DNA of 64,000 nt from an uncultured Treponema sp. (GTDB taxonomy: Bacteria > Spirochaetota > Spirochaetia > Treponematales > Treponemataceae). The stretch covers positions 41,305 to 105,304 of the forward strand of contig CAMVCB010000008.1 in assembly GCA_947165895.1 (NCBI GenBank). The letters are read 5' to 3'. Shown piece by piece: positions 29,200-37,129 of this stretch. The position numbers and the translations under genes are program-made. Numbering within the stretch: the stretch's first letter is position 1; the number at the start of each line of letters is the position of its first letter. The notes below the pieces were generated by a model. The model made no database searches, was not told the origin of the DNA, and worked only from the letters and a program-made list of their open reading frames with translations.

Positions 29200-31467
29200 C
29201 TAAACATGCCTCTTTATGAATTCGATAAAATCCTGTTCGGTAAGAGGCTTTGAATAAAAATATCCCTGTGCTACATCGCAGTTGATGGAGCGCAGGAAAT
29301 CCCTCTGACTTTCTGTTTCAACACCCTCAAAAACTGTTTTCTTATTCAAAACCCTGCTCATTTCAATCAGAATTTCTATGAACTCTGCGGATGCTTCATC
29401 CATCTGGCCGTTTTCCTTAGTGGAAGACGAAAGAAATTCCCTGTCAAATTTAAGAACATCAATCGGGATTTTTGTAAGCATATTTAAAGAGCTCTGGCCG
29501 CTTCCAAAATCATCCATCGCAACAGTAAAGCCTTCCTTGTGAAGCTTATCTGTAATTTCCTTGAGAGTCTGGTCATTCATAACCGAACGCTCAAGAATTT
29601 CAATCTGAATGAGTTCGGATGGAATGGAATAGCGTTTGAAAATATCAAGGAATTCATGCATGAACTTATCAGGCTTGCTGTGAGTACGGCTCATGTTTAC
29701 CGAAATCGGAACGATTGACTCTCCTTTTTTAATCTGCTCTTCAAGGAATTTAAATACCTGCTCGTAAACATAAAAATCAATTCTAGAAATAAAGCCGTTT
29801 CTTTCAAAAAGCGGTATGAAGCTGTCGGGCATCATCTGTCCTAGCTCCGGGCTGTGCCACCTTACCAGAGCTTCTGCACCTACAATTTTGTCATCTTTAA
29901 GCGAAATTTTCGGCTGGTACATTACATAGAATTCATTCCTGTTTAAAGCTTCAACCATGTGGGCTTCAATGAAGCGTTCCTGCTTGATTTTATGCAGCAG
30001 CTTTGAGTTGTAGATTGCATATTGTGAAAAAAGCTTGTCCTGAAGGGTAGTTTTTGCAAATGAAGCCTGACCAATTAAATCCTGAATCGTAAGCGGATTG
30101 TCGAAATTTTCTGGCATGACAAAGGAAATTCCGAATTTTCCGCTAAAGGGGATTGCATACTCCTTTGTCTTTTTATTTACGATTGCAAGTTCCTTTTTAA
30201 AAGTAGCCATAGCTTTTCTTACAGAAGTGATTTTTGTGAGAATATAAAAATGATCTGCAAAGCCGCGGCAGATTATACCGTTATAATGAATTGCAAGTCT
30301 GTTCAGTATGCGGGAAAAGAAGAAAAGCATATTGTCGGAAGCAGTTTCGCCATAGTTCTGATAAGTGAAGCGGAAGTCCTTGATATCTGATTCTATGAAC
30401 ATGAATTTTGATGACGGATTTCTCTTCAATATTTTTCCAGCCTCAGCTTCAAAATGCTTTCTTGTGAAAAGATTTGTAAGTGCATCATAAATTGTTTCAA
30501 CATGCTGATGACGGTGAAGAAGACTGATTATATAGAATTCCAAGAGGCTTAAAATCAGCATTGTAACAATTCCAAGGACAATAATTATGATTTTGTAGCG
30601 GTTTTCCTGTTTCTCAAAAACAGAAAAGAAGGTGTCTGGAATTGAAAGTCCAAGTGTCCAGTTTGTAGATTTTATTTTCTGAACAAATATGATGATTGGA
30701 ATTCCTTTTGTACTTAATGTTTTAAAATGGCCCTTTTGAAGTGTCGAAACCCATTCCGAAGAAAGATTCTCGAATTCAGGATCAGCAGGCCTGTAGGTTT
30801 TTAAAAGAATATCCTTGTCCGGATGGCAGATGAATTTACCTTTTGGTCCCTGAATAAAAATCCATATATCTTTATTTAAAAGAAGCTTAGCGATTTTATC
30901 ATTAAAAACAGAAAGCTTGACAGAGGCTGTAAAAATTCCCCTTAGCTTTCCGTCATCACCTCTAAAGGCTTTTGCAATTATGATTATCTGTTCCCCGGTT
31001 AAATAGGAAAGAATTGGGGAACTGACGTATTTATCCTCATTTTGACTTACAATCGCCTTGTAATAGTCCCTGTCAGTTACAGGGTTAGAAGTTGCTGCCT
31101 GGGTGTAAAGCATTCCTGAAAGATTTACAAAGGAAACGTTCATAAAATCCGGGTGATTTAAATCCTTTGCTGATATTATAAATTCCTGAATTTCCCTGTC
31201 AGAAAGTCCGGCAACCTTGTTTTCTTTCATGAAAGTCTGGAGTCCGAAAAAATAACTTTCAAGAATCAGTTCTACAGACTGGGAATAACCGGAAGACATA
31301 TCTTCACAGTAGTGTTCAAATTCTTCTTTTGACTGGTGGATAAGCTTACTTGTAATTTTTGAGCTTAGGGAAACTACAGTAATAGTAAAGACAAGTGAAA
31401 CAATTACTGAAAATATAAGATTAAGGGTGTTAGGGTTATACTGCTTGTTTTCTTTTATAAGTTTCAT
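29200..31467 (-). CDS. Cache-type sensor with degenerate GGDEF and intact EAL domain
   Basis: Extracytoplasmic region between TMs; ICRGFADHFYIL at the GGDEF position; EALVRWHSPELG, AMDDFGSGQSSLNML, EGVETESQRDFL. Confidence 0.88.
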   Translation of the reverse strand: MKLIKENKQYNPNTLNLIFSVIVSLVFTITVVSLSSKITSKLIHQSKEEFEHYCEDMSSGYSQSVELILESYFFGLQTFMKENKVAGLSDREIQEFIISAKDLNHPDFMNVSFVNLSGMLYTQAATSNPVTDRDYYKAIVSQNEDKYVSSPILSYLTGEQIIIIAKAFRGDDGKLRGIFTASVKLSVFNDKIAKLLLNKDIWIFIQGPKGKFICHPDKDILLKTYRPADPEFENLSSEWVSTLQKGHFKTLSTKGIPIIIFVQKIKSTNWTLGLSIPDTFFSVFEKQENRYKIIIIVLGIVTMLILSLLEFYIISLLHRHQHVETIYDALTNLFTRKHFEAEAGKILKRNPSSKFMFIESDIKDFRFTYQNYGETASDNMLFFFSRILNRLAIHYNGIICRGFADHFYILTKITSVRKAMATFKKELAIVNKKTKEYAIPFSGKFGISFVMPENFDNPLTIQDLIGQASFAKTTLQDKLFSQYAIYNSKLLHKIKQERFIEAHMVEALNRNEFYVMYQPKISLKDDKIVGAEALVRWHSPELGQMMPDSFIPLFERNGFISRIDFYVYEQVFKFLEEQIKKGESIVPISVNMSRTHSKPDKFMHEFLDIFKRYSIPSELIQIEILERSVMNDQTLKEITDKLHKEGFTVAMDDFGSGQSSLNMLTKIPIDVLKFDREFLSSSTKENGQMDEASAEFIEILIEMSRVLNKKTVFEGVETESQRDFLRSINCDVAQGYFYSKPLTEQDFIEFIKRHV

Positions 31468-31669
31468 TTAGAGTCCGATTCTTTTTTTTTCTTTCCCCAT
31501 TCCCATATATAATTATAACACGCTTTTTAAAATTACCAATTTTTTTTGATAAAATTTTGTTGGATTTTTAATTTAATCATCTTTGGCTCTGGAAATTAAA
31601 AAACTGTATTGAAGATTTTTTTTGATTTTGACATACTTTTACAAAAGAATATATTTAAAAGAGGATAGT

Positions 31670-32938
31670 ATGAGTTCAAATTTTCCGCTTTCAAAAGCAC
31701 AGCTTGATAATCTTATAGAGGATTTTCCGACACCTTTCTATCTTTATGATGAAAAGGCAATTCGTGAAAACATGAAGCGTTTTACAAAGGCTTTCAGCAT
31801 TTTTCCTGAATTCCGCGAGCATTTTGCCGTAAAAGCCTGTCCCAATCCCTATATTTTGAAAATTCTTGCTGAAGAGGGCTGTGGAGCTGACTGTTCATCT
31901 TTGCCTGAACTTATGCTTTCTCATCTTGCGGGTATTCAGGGCCAGAAAGTAATCTTTACTTCAAACGAAACTCCTGCTTCAGAATATAAATTTGCCTATG
32001 AGCACGGAAACATCATCAATCTTGATGATATAACTCATATTGATTTTTTGAAAAATGCACTTGGCGGTGAATTTCCTGAAACTATCTGCTTCCGATATAA
32101 TCCGGGAAGCGAAAAAGAGGGCTGTAATTCAATCATCGGAAAGCCGGAAGAAGCAAAATATGGTCTTACCCGGGCTCAGATTATTGAAGCCTATGCAAAA
32201 TGTAAGGAGCTTGGCGTAAAGCACTTTGGCCTTCATACAATGGTTGCGTCAAATGAACTTAATCCTGCTTTCTTTATTGATACTGCAAAGCTTGTTTTTG
32301 AGCTGGCGGCAGAAATTAAGGAAAAAACCGGCGTTAGAATTGAATTTGTTGATCTGGGCGGAGGGCTGGGCATTCCATATAAGCCTGAGCAGAAGGCAGT
32401 GGACTATGACGAGGTTGCAAAGGGAATCCGGGCTGAATATGACCGCGTTGTAGTTCCTTCAGGTCTTGATCCTCTTGCTATTTACTGGGAATGCGGCCGC
32501 CCGATTACAGGTCCTTACGGCTGGCTTATTTCGACTGCAATTCATCAGAAGCACATTTACCGCGAATATATTGCCCTTGATTCATGTATGGCAGATTTGA
32601 TGCGCCCTGGAATGTACGGAGCTTATCATGAAGTAACTGTGAGCGGAAAGGAAAATGCACCAAAAACTGAAGTTTATGATATAGTTGGAAGTCTCTGCGA
32701 AAACTGTGATAAATTTGCAGTTCAGAGAAGCCTTCCGAAAATTGATATGGGTGACCACGTGATTATTCACGATGCTGGAGCTCATGGCCGTGCAATGGGC
32801 TTTAACTATAACGGAAAACTGCGCTGCGGCGAAGTTCTTATGCGTACAGACGGCAGCTTTAAGGAAATCCGCCGCCGCGAAACTGTAGATGATTTGTTCG
32901 CCACATTAGACTTGGGCGGAGTTAAGGACTTCCAGTAG
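31670..32938 (+). CDS. lysA: Diaminopimelate decarboxylase-like PLP enzyme
   Basis: PTPFYLYDEKAIRENMKRF, HFAVKACPNPYILKIL, FVDLGGGLGIPY, ESC-like SLCENCDKFA. Track start 31622; ATG at 31670 preferred. Confidence 0.75.
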   Translation: MSSNFPLSKAQLDNLIEDFPTPFYLYDEKAIRENMKRFTKAFSIFPEFREHFAVKACPNPYILKILAEEGCGADCSSLPELMLSHLAGIQGQKVIFTSNETPASEYKFAYEHGNIINLDDITHIDFLKNALGGEFPETICFRYNPGSEKEGCNSIIGKPEEAKYGLTRAQIIEAYAKCKELGVKHFGLHTMVASNELNPAFFIDTAKLVFELAAEIKEKTGVRIEFVDLGGGLGIPYKPEQKAVDYDEVAKGIRAEYDRVVVPSGLDPLAIYWECGRPITGPYGWLISTAIHQKHIYREYIALDSCMADLMRPGMYGAYHEVTVSGKENAPKTEVYDIVGSLCENCDKFAVQRSLPKIDMGDHVIIHDAGAHGRAMGFNYNGKLRCGEVLMRTDGSFKEIRRRETVDDLFATLDLGGVKDFQ

Positions 32939-32989
32939 AAATCCAATGCAAACAGGGCAGTTTGACTTGCGGCTGCAACAACGTTTCTC

Positions 32990-33094
32990 ACAAAAAAAGT
33001 CGGAGTGGGACGCAGGCGAAAATTAAGGGGGAACCGGTGACGGGGTGATACCTTGATTTTCGCCGTCGCTGGGACCCGCTCCGACTTTTTTTGT
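32990..33094. other. Structured intergenic element, copy A (bidirectional terminator-like with conserved internal loop)
   Basis: ACAAAAAAAGTCGGAGTGGG pairs with CCCGCTCCGACTTTTTTTGT; inner stem GGCGAAAAT/ATTTTCGCC; lies between convergent lysA and mrp. Confidence 0.75.
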
Positions 33095-33103
33095 GTACGG
33101 CAC

Positions 33104-33934
33104 TTATTTTTGAAGTAATCCTTCAACCGCAGCTGCGGCGTTCTGGATTTCAGTAACTTCAATATTTTCTATGTCGCCGGCGTCTACTGCCTGGGAAACC
33201 CTTTCTTCCATCGGAAGGCGGGCAAGAACCGGAAGCTTAAAGTCTGCGGCAATCTTATCAAGATTTGATTTTCCAAAAATTGTAATTTCCTTTCCGCAAT
33301 CTGGGCACTTTACATAGCTCATGTTCTCTACTAAGCCCAGAATCGGGATGTTCATCATGTTTGCCATGTTTACAGCCTTTTCTACGATTACGCGGACAAG
33401 CTGCTGTGGTGAAGAAACAACGATGATTCCGTCAATCGGAAGAGACTGGAATACTGTAAGAGGTACGTCGCCGGTTCCAGGAGGCATATCTACGAACATA
33501 AAATCAACGTCATTCCAGATAACGTCTGTCCAGAACTGTTTTACGGCCCCTGCAATAACAGGACCACGCCAGATAACAGGATCTGTTTCGTTTGGAAGAA
33601 GGAAGTTCATAGACATCAGCTGAATGCCTGAATCTGTTACGACAGGGTGGAGGGCATCCTGACCTTCAACGGCTTCTGCCCGCTTGTCACCTACGCCAAA
33701 ACTTTCAGGAATAGAAGGGCCTGTAATATCCGCATCAAGAATAGCTGTTTTAAATCCGTCTTTATTTACACGGCTTGCAAGAAGGCTTGTTACCAGTGAT
33801 TTACCAACACCGCCCTTTCCACTTACAATTCCGATTACTTTTTTTACCTTGCTGTCCTTGTGAAGATTGACGTGAAAATCGCGCTTTTCACATTTTTCTC
33901 CGCATGAACCGCAGTCATGATTGCATTCGCTCAT
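33104..33934 (-). CDS. Mrp/NBP35-family Fe-S cluster carrier ATPase
   Basis: Walker A GIVSGKGGVGKSLVTSLLA; N-terminal CNHDCGSCGEKC; FVDMPPGTGDVPLT. Confidence 0.92.
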   Translation of the reverse strand: MSECNHDCGSCGEKCEKRDFHVNLHKDSKVKKVIGIVSGKGGVGKSLVTSLLASRVNKDGFKTAILDADITGPSIPESFGVGDKRAEAVEGQDALHPVVTDSGIQLMSMNFLLPNETDPVIWRGPVIAGAVKQFWTDVIWNDVDFMFVDMPPGTGDVPLTVFQSLPIDGIIVVSSPQQLVRVIVEKAVNMANMMNIPILGLVENMSYVKCPDCGKEITIFGKSNLDKIAADFKLPVLARLPMEERVSQAVDAGDIENIEVTEIQNAAAAVEGLLQK

Positions 33935-34019
33935 ATAAAAACCTCATAAAATATTCTTTTATAAATATACTAAATTCTATATAATAAGGCAAAATTTTCT
34001 GAAAAAAAGGTGTATAAAA

Positions 34020-35576
34020 ATGACAGCACAATTTATTGCAAAAAATCTTGCCTTCATTCTTTATCTTGGCCTGATGATTATCATCGGATTGCGTTACGCA
34101 AACAAAAACTCCAACACTTCTGACTTCTTTTTAGGCGGAAGAAAGGTAGGCCCATGGGTAACAGCTTTAAGCGCCGAGGCTTCGGATTCCTCTGCCTGGC
34201 TTTTGATGGGACTTCCTGGACTCTGCTATCTTGGTGGTGTAAAGGAAACTTTCTGGACTGCACTTGGTCTGATTGTGGGAACTTATTTGAACTGGCTTTT
34301 TGTCGCAAAGCCTCTGCGAAAATGTTCTATCGCTTTTGGTGATTCAATTACAATTCCTGAATTCTTTTCTAACCGCTTTAAAGACAGAAGCCACATTCTT
34401 TCGATTGTTTCGGTTTTCTTTATTGTGCTTTTCTTTACTATTTATACAGCTTCGGGATTTGTTGCCTGCGCAAAGCTTTTCAATTCAGTATTCGGAATTC
34501 CTTATCATGCAGGTCTTGCAATCGGATTGATTGTAATTTTGTGCTATACAATCACAGGCGGTTATACAGCGGTTTGTACAACTGACTTTGTTCAGGGAAC
34601 ATTGATTTTTGTTGCCTTTGTAGTTTCAAGTCTGGTTGCTGTTTTTGCTCTGGGTGGTCCTTCCCATGCTCTGGAAGCTGTTCAGAATTTTGATGCAATG
34701 GCTGTTGCCGGAAACTTTGGTGATAAGCTTAAGGCCGCCTTTACCGCAAATGCTTCTTTCTCCATCAAATCAATTGTTTCTGCCCTTGCGTGGGGACTGG
34801 GATACTTTGGAATGCCTCATATCATCGTACGTTTTATGGGAATCCGCTCGAATACAGAAGTTAAAAAAGCCCGCCGCATTGGAACTGCATGGATGATTAT
34901 TTCTTATGTCGGAACCTTCTTAATCGGAACTTTGGGAACTGCTTATCTTTTGAATCACGGAACCTTGCTTGGTGTAGATGCCTCTGCCGCTATTCCAGGT
35001 GTTTCAAGCTATGGTGATGCAGAAACTGTATTCAGTATGACTATGCAGAACATGTATCCTGCATTTATTGCCGGAATCTTCCTTTGTGCAATTCTTGCCG
35101 CTTCCATGTCAACTGCCGATTCTCAGCTGCTTGCCGCTTCTAGTGCCGTAAGCCAGGATATTTACAAGGGACTTATCAGAAAAGATGCTGATGAAAAAGA
35201 AGTTTTGAACATCAGCCGTTTTGTAGTATTTGTAGTTGCCCTTATCGCCCTTTTCCTTTCTTTGAATCCTAATTCTTCGATTTTTGGACTGGTATCATTT
35301 GCATGGTCAGGCTTCGGCGGAACCTTTGGGCCTCTTGTACTGCTTGCCCTTTACTGGAAGCACACAACCGCAAAAGGTGCAATCTGCGGTATGATTCTTG
35401 GTGGCGTAACAGATGTTGTATGGCACTATATGAAGGGCGGAATTTTTGATATTTACGAAATTCTTCCGGCCTTCCTTGTATGTCTTGTAGTTACTGTTAT
35501 TGTAAGTCTTATTGACAGCAAAAAAGATGCCCAGATGATAGCTGATTTTGAAAAATACAAGGCAATGGAAGACTAA
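34020..35576 (+). CDS. putP: Sodium/proline symporter
   Basis: SSS-family: FFLGGRKVGPWVTALSAEASDSSAWLLMGLPG, ILAASMSTADSQLLAASSAVSQDIY. Confidence 0.9.
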   Translation: MTAQFIAKNLAFILYLGLMIIIGLRYANKNSNTSDFFLGGRKVGPWVTALSAEASDSSAWLLMGLPGLCYLGGVKETFWTALGLIVGTYLNWLFVAKPLRKCSIAFGDSITIPEFFSNRFKDRSHILSIVSVFFIVLFFTIYTASGFVACAKLFNSVFGIPYHAGLAIGLIVILCYTITGGYTAVCTTDFVQGTLIFVAFVVSSLVAVFALGGPSHALEAVQNFDAMAVAGNFGDKLKAAFTANASFSIKSIVSALAWGLGYFGMPHIIVRFMGIRSNTEVKKARRIGTAWMIISYVGTFLIGTLGTAYLLNHGTLLGVDASAAIPGVSSYGDAETVFSMTMQNMYPAFIAGIFLCAILAASMSTADSQLLAASSAVSQDIYKGLIRKDADEKEVLNISRFVVFVVALIALFLSLNPNSSIFGLVSFAWSGFGGTFGPLVLLALYWKHTTAKGAICGMILGGVTDVVWHYMKGGIFDIYEILPAFLVCLVVTVIVSLIDSKKDAQMIADFEKYKAMED

Positions 35577-35584
35577 CCTAGACT

Positions 35585-35687
35585 AAAAAAACAAGATGTG
35601 GGACGTTAGCAAGGGGCGAGATGTAATTTCTATAATGAAAAATCTAACAGCCCCTTGCTTCCGCTGGGGCCCGCATCTTGTTTTTTT
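35585..35687. other. Structured intergenic element, copy B
   Basis: AAAAAAACAAGATGTGGG pairs with CCCGCATCTTGTTTTTTT; inner stem GCAAGGGGC/GCCCCTTGC; same internal loop as copy A. Confidence 0.75.
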
Positions 35688-35712
35688 ATATATAGGGTAT
35701 ATAATTGTTCTT

Positions 35713-36036
35713 GTGAATAGTAACGAAACTAAAGAAAATAACGACGAAGTTATTGATCAGACAATCCGTGAATTATGCCGGATTCTTAAAAAATCGGATG
35801 ATGAAAATTTTATCTATGATTTTTTCAAATGTCTTTTTACCCCGCCTGAGCTTAAGGATTTTGCTAACCGCTGGCTTTTAGTAAAAGAGCTGGATAAGGG
35901 AACTACTCAGCGGGAAATCGCTAAAAAATATGGAATGTCTCTTTGCAAGATAACGAGAGGGTCCCGCGAGCTTGCAAAGGCTGACTCTGCCTTCAGAAAG
36001 CTTCTTGATATTCAGAAGGCACAGGAAGATAGGTAG
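35713..36036 (+). CDS. TrpR/YerC-YecD family regulator
   Basis: FIYDFFKCLFTPPELKDFANRWLLVKELDKGTTQREIAKKYGMSLCKITRGSREL. GTG at 35713 preferred, because the track start at 35596 lies inside structured element B. Confidence 0.82.
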   Translation: MNSNETKENNDEVIDQTIRELCRILKKSDDENFIYDFFKCLFTPPELKDFANRWLLVKELDKGTTQREIAKKYGMSLCKITRGSRELAKADSAFRKLLDIQKAQEDR

Positions 36037-36040
36037 ACCT

Positions 36041-36102
36041 AAAAATTGCTGTGCGCAATTTTCTTAACGGTCTGCTATCAATCAAGAAACGCTTACGCGT
36101 TT
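36041..36102. terminator. Hairpins AAAATTG...CAATTTT and GAAACGC-TTAC-GCGTTTC between convergent genes
   Basis: Two short inverted repeats; the second overlaps the 3' end of the DUF368 gene. Confidence 0.5.
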
Positions 36103-37028
36103 CCCTTATCTGCAGGAGCCAGCCTGCCGCTGAAATATGCCATGGCGGCTCCGACAATTACACACAAAAGACAGGCGATGGCCTGACCCGCATTTTGAAT
36201 TGAAGTAAAGCCCGGAAAAAGATTTACAGCAGAACCTAAAAGAAGGCCGAGAATTACTGCATAAGTATGATTAGGAGCTTTTTTCAAAAGCCAGGCAACA
36301 AGTTTGGCACCGCAAATCAATCCGATTAAAACTCCGATTCCGTTTGGTAAAAGAAGGGAAAGAGCATGGAAGAATTCGCTTGGAATAAAGAGCGAAGGAA
36401 TGCTCTTCATAACGATTGTATAAACCCCCAAAATCAGCATTAAAAGTGAGCCTGAAATGCCGGGAATTACCATTGCAATGGCTCCGATATATCCCGCAAT
36501 AAAGATACGCATTGCAAGCTTGAAGGTGAAGTCTGGCAGGGCAGATGTCATATCAGGTGTGCTGCCGTCAAAGCTTCCTTCAAGATAAGAGAAGAAAAGA
36601 AGGGCAGAAAGTCCTGCGGCAACGCAGATAAAAATTCCTATGTATTTTCCGGCTGAAAGTTTTTTGCCTTCATCTGTCTTTACTGTACTTGCAAAAATCA
36701 TCGGAAGGCTTCCGATAATCAGACCTGTAAAGAAAAAGTTTGTCTGTACAGGGAAGTGCTCATATAAAACTGTAATCAGCTTACTGAAAAGCAATACGCC
36801 CAGAGCCATTCCGCTGATGAGAGGGCCTACAAAGCGTTTATTTGCCCAGAGTTTTTTTACGTTGTAAGTGATTGCGTTTACAAATCTGTCGTAAATATTA
36901 AAAACAACGGCAAGAGTTCCGCCAGAAACACCTGGAATTACGTTTGCCATTCCAATACAGATTCCGATTATAAAAAGTCTTAACATATCCATGTTTGATA
37001 TAATATAGAAGAAAGCCTCCTGATGCAA
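36093..37028 (-). CDS. DUF368 family membrane protein
   Basis: IGICIGMANVIPGVSGGTLAVVFNIYDRFVNAI, AMVIPGISGSLLMLILGVY. Confidence 0.88.
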   Translation of the reverse strand: MHQEAFFYIISNMDMLRLFIIGICIGMANVIPGVSGGTLAVVFNIYDRFVNAITYNVKKLWANKRFVGPLISGMALGVLLFSKLITVLYEHFPVQTNFFFTGLIIGSLPMIFASTVKTDEGKKLSAGKYIGIFICVAAGLSALLFFSYLEGSFDGSTPDMTSALPDFTFKLAMRIFIAGYIGAIAMVIPGISGSLLMLILGVYTIVMKSIPSLFIPSEFFHALSLLLPNGIGVLIGLICGAKLVAWLLKKAPNHTYAVILGLLLGSAVNLFPGFTSIQNAGQAIACLLCVIVGAAMAYFSGRLAPADKGNA

Positions 37029-37129
37029 GATTTTAAAATCTGTTTAAAAATCTGTCAGAAGCTCATAATTCATATTTTCCTAAACTGTTTTTTTTATTTT
37101 CCGATAAAGTAGATATAGAAGGGGAATCT

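Noticed and set aside
35585-35687. Integron attC site (ATCTAAC resembles RYYYAAC)
   Set aside because: No matching GTTRRRY partner in the correct position, and no integron integrase nearby; the stem architecture is better explained as an RNA/terminator element.
35596-35712. N-terminal extension of the TrpR-like ORF
   Set aside because: Encoded by structured element B; homology-like sequence begins after the GTG at 35713.
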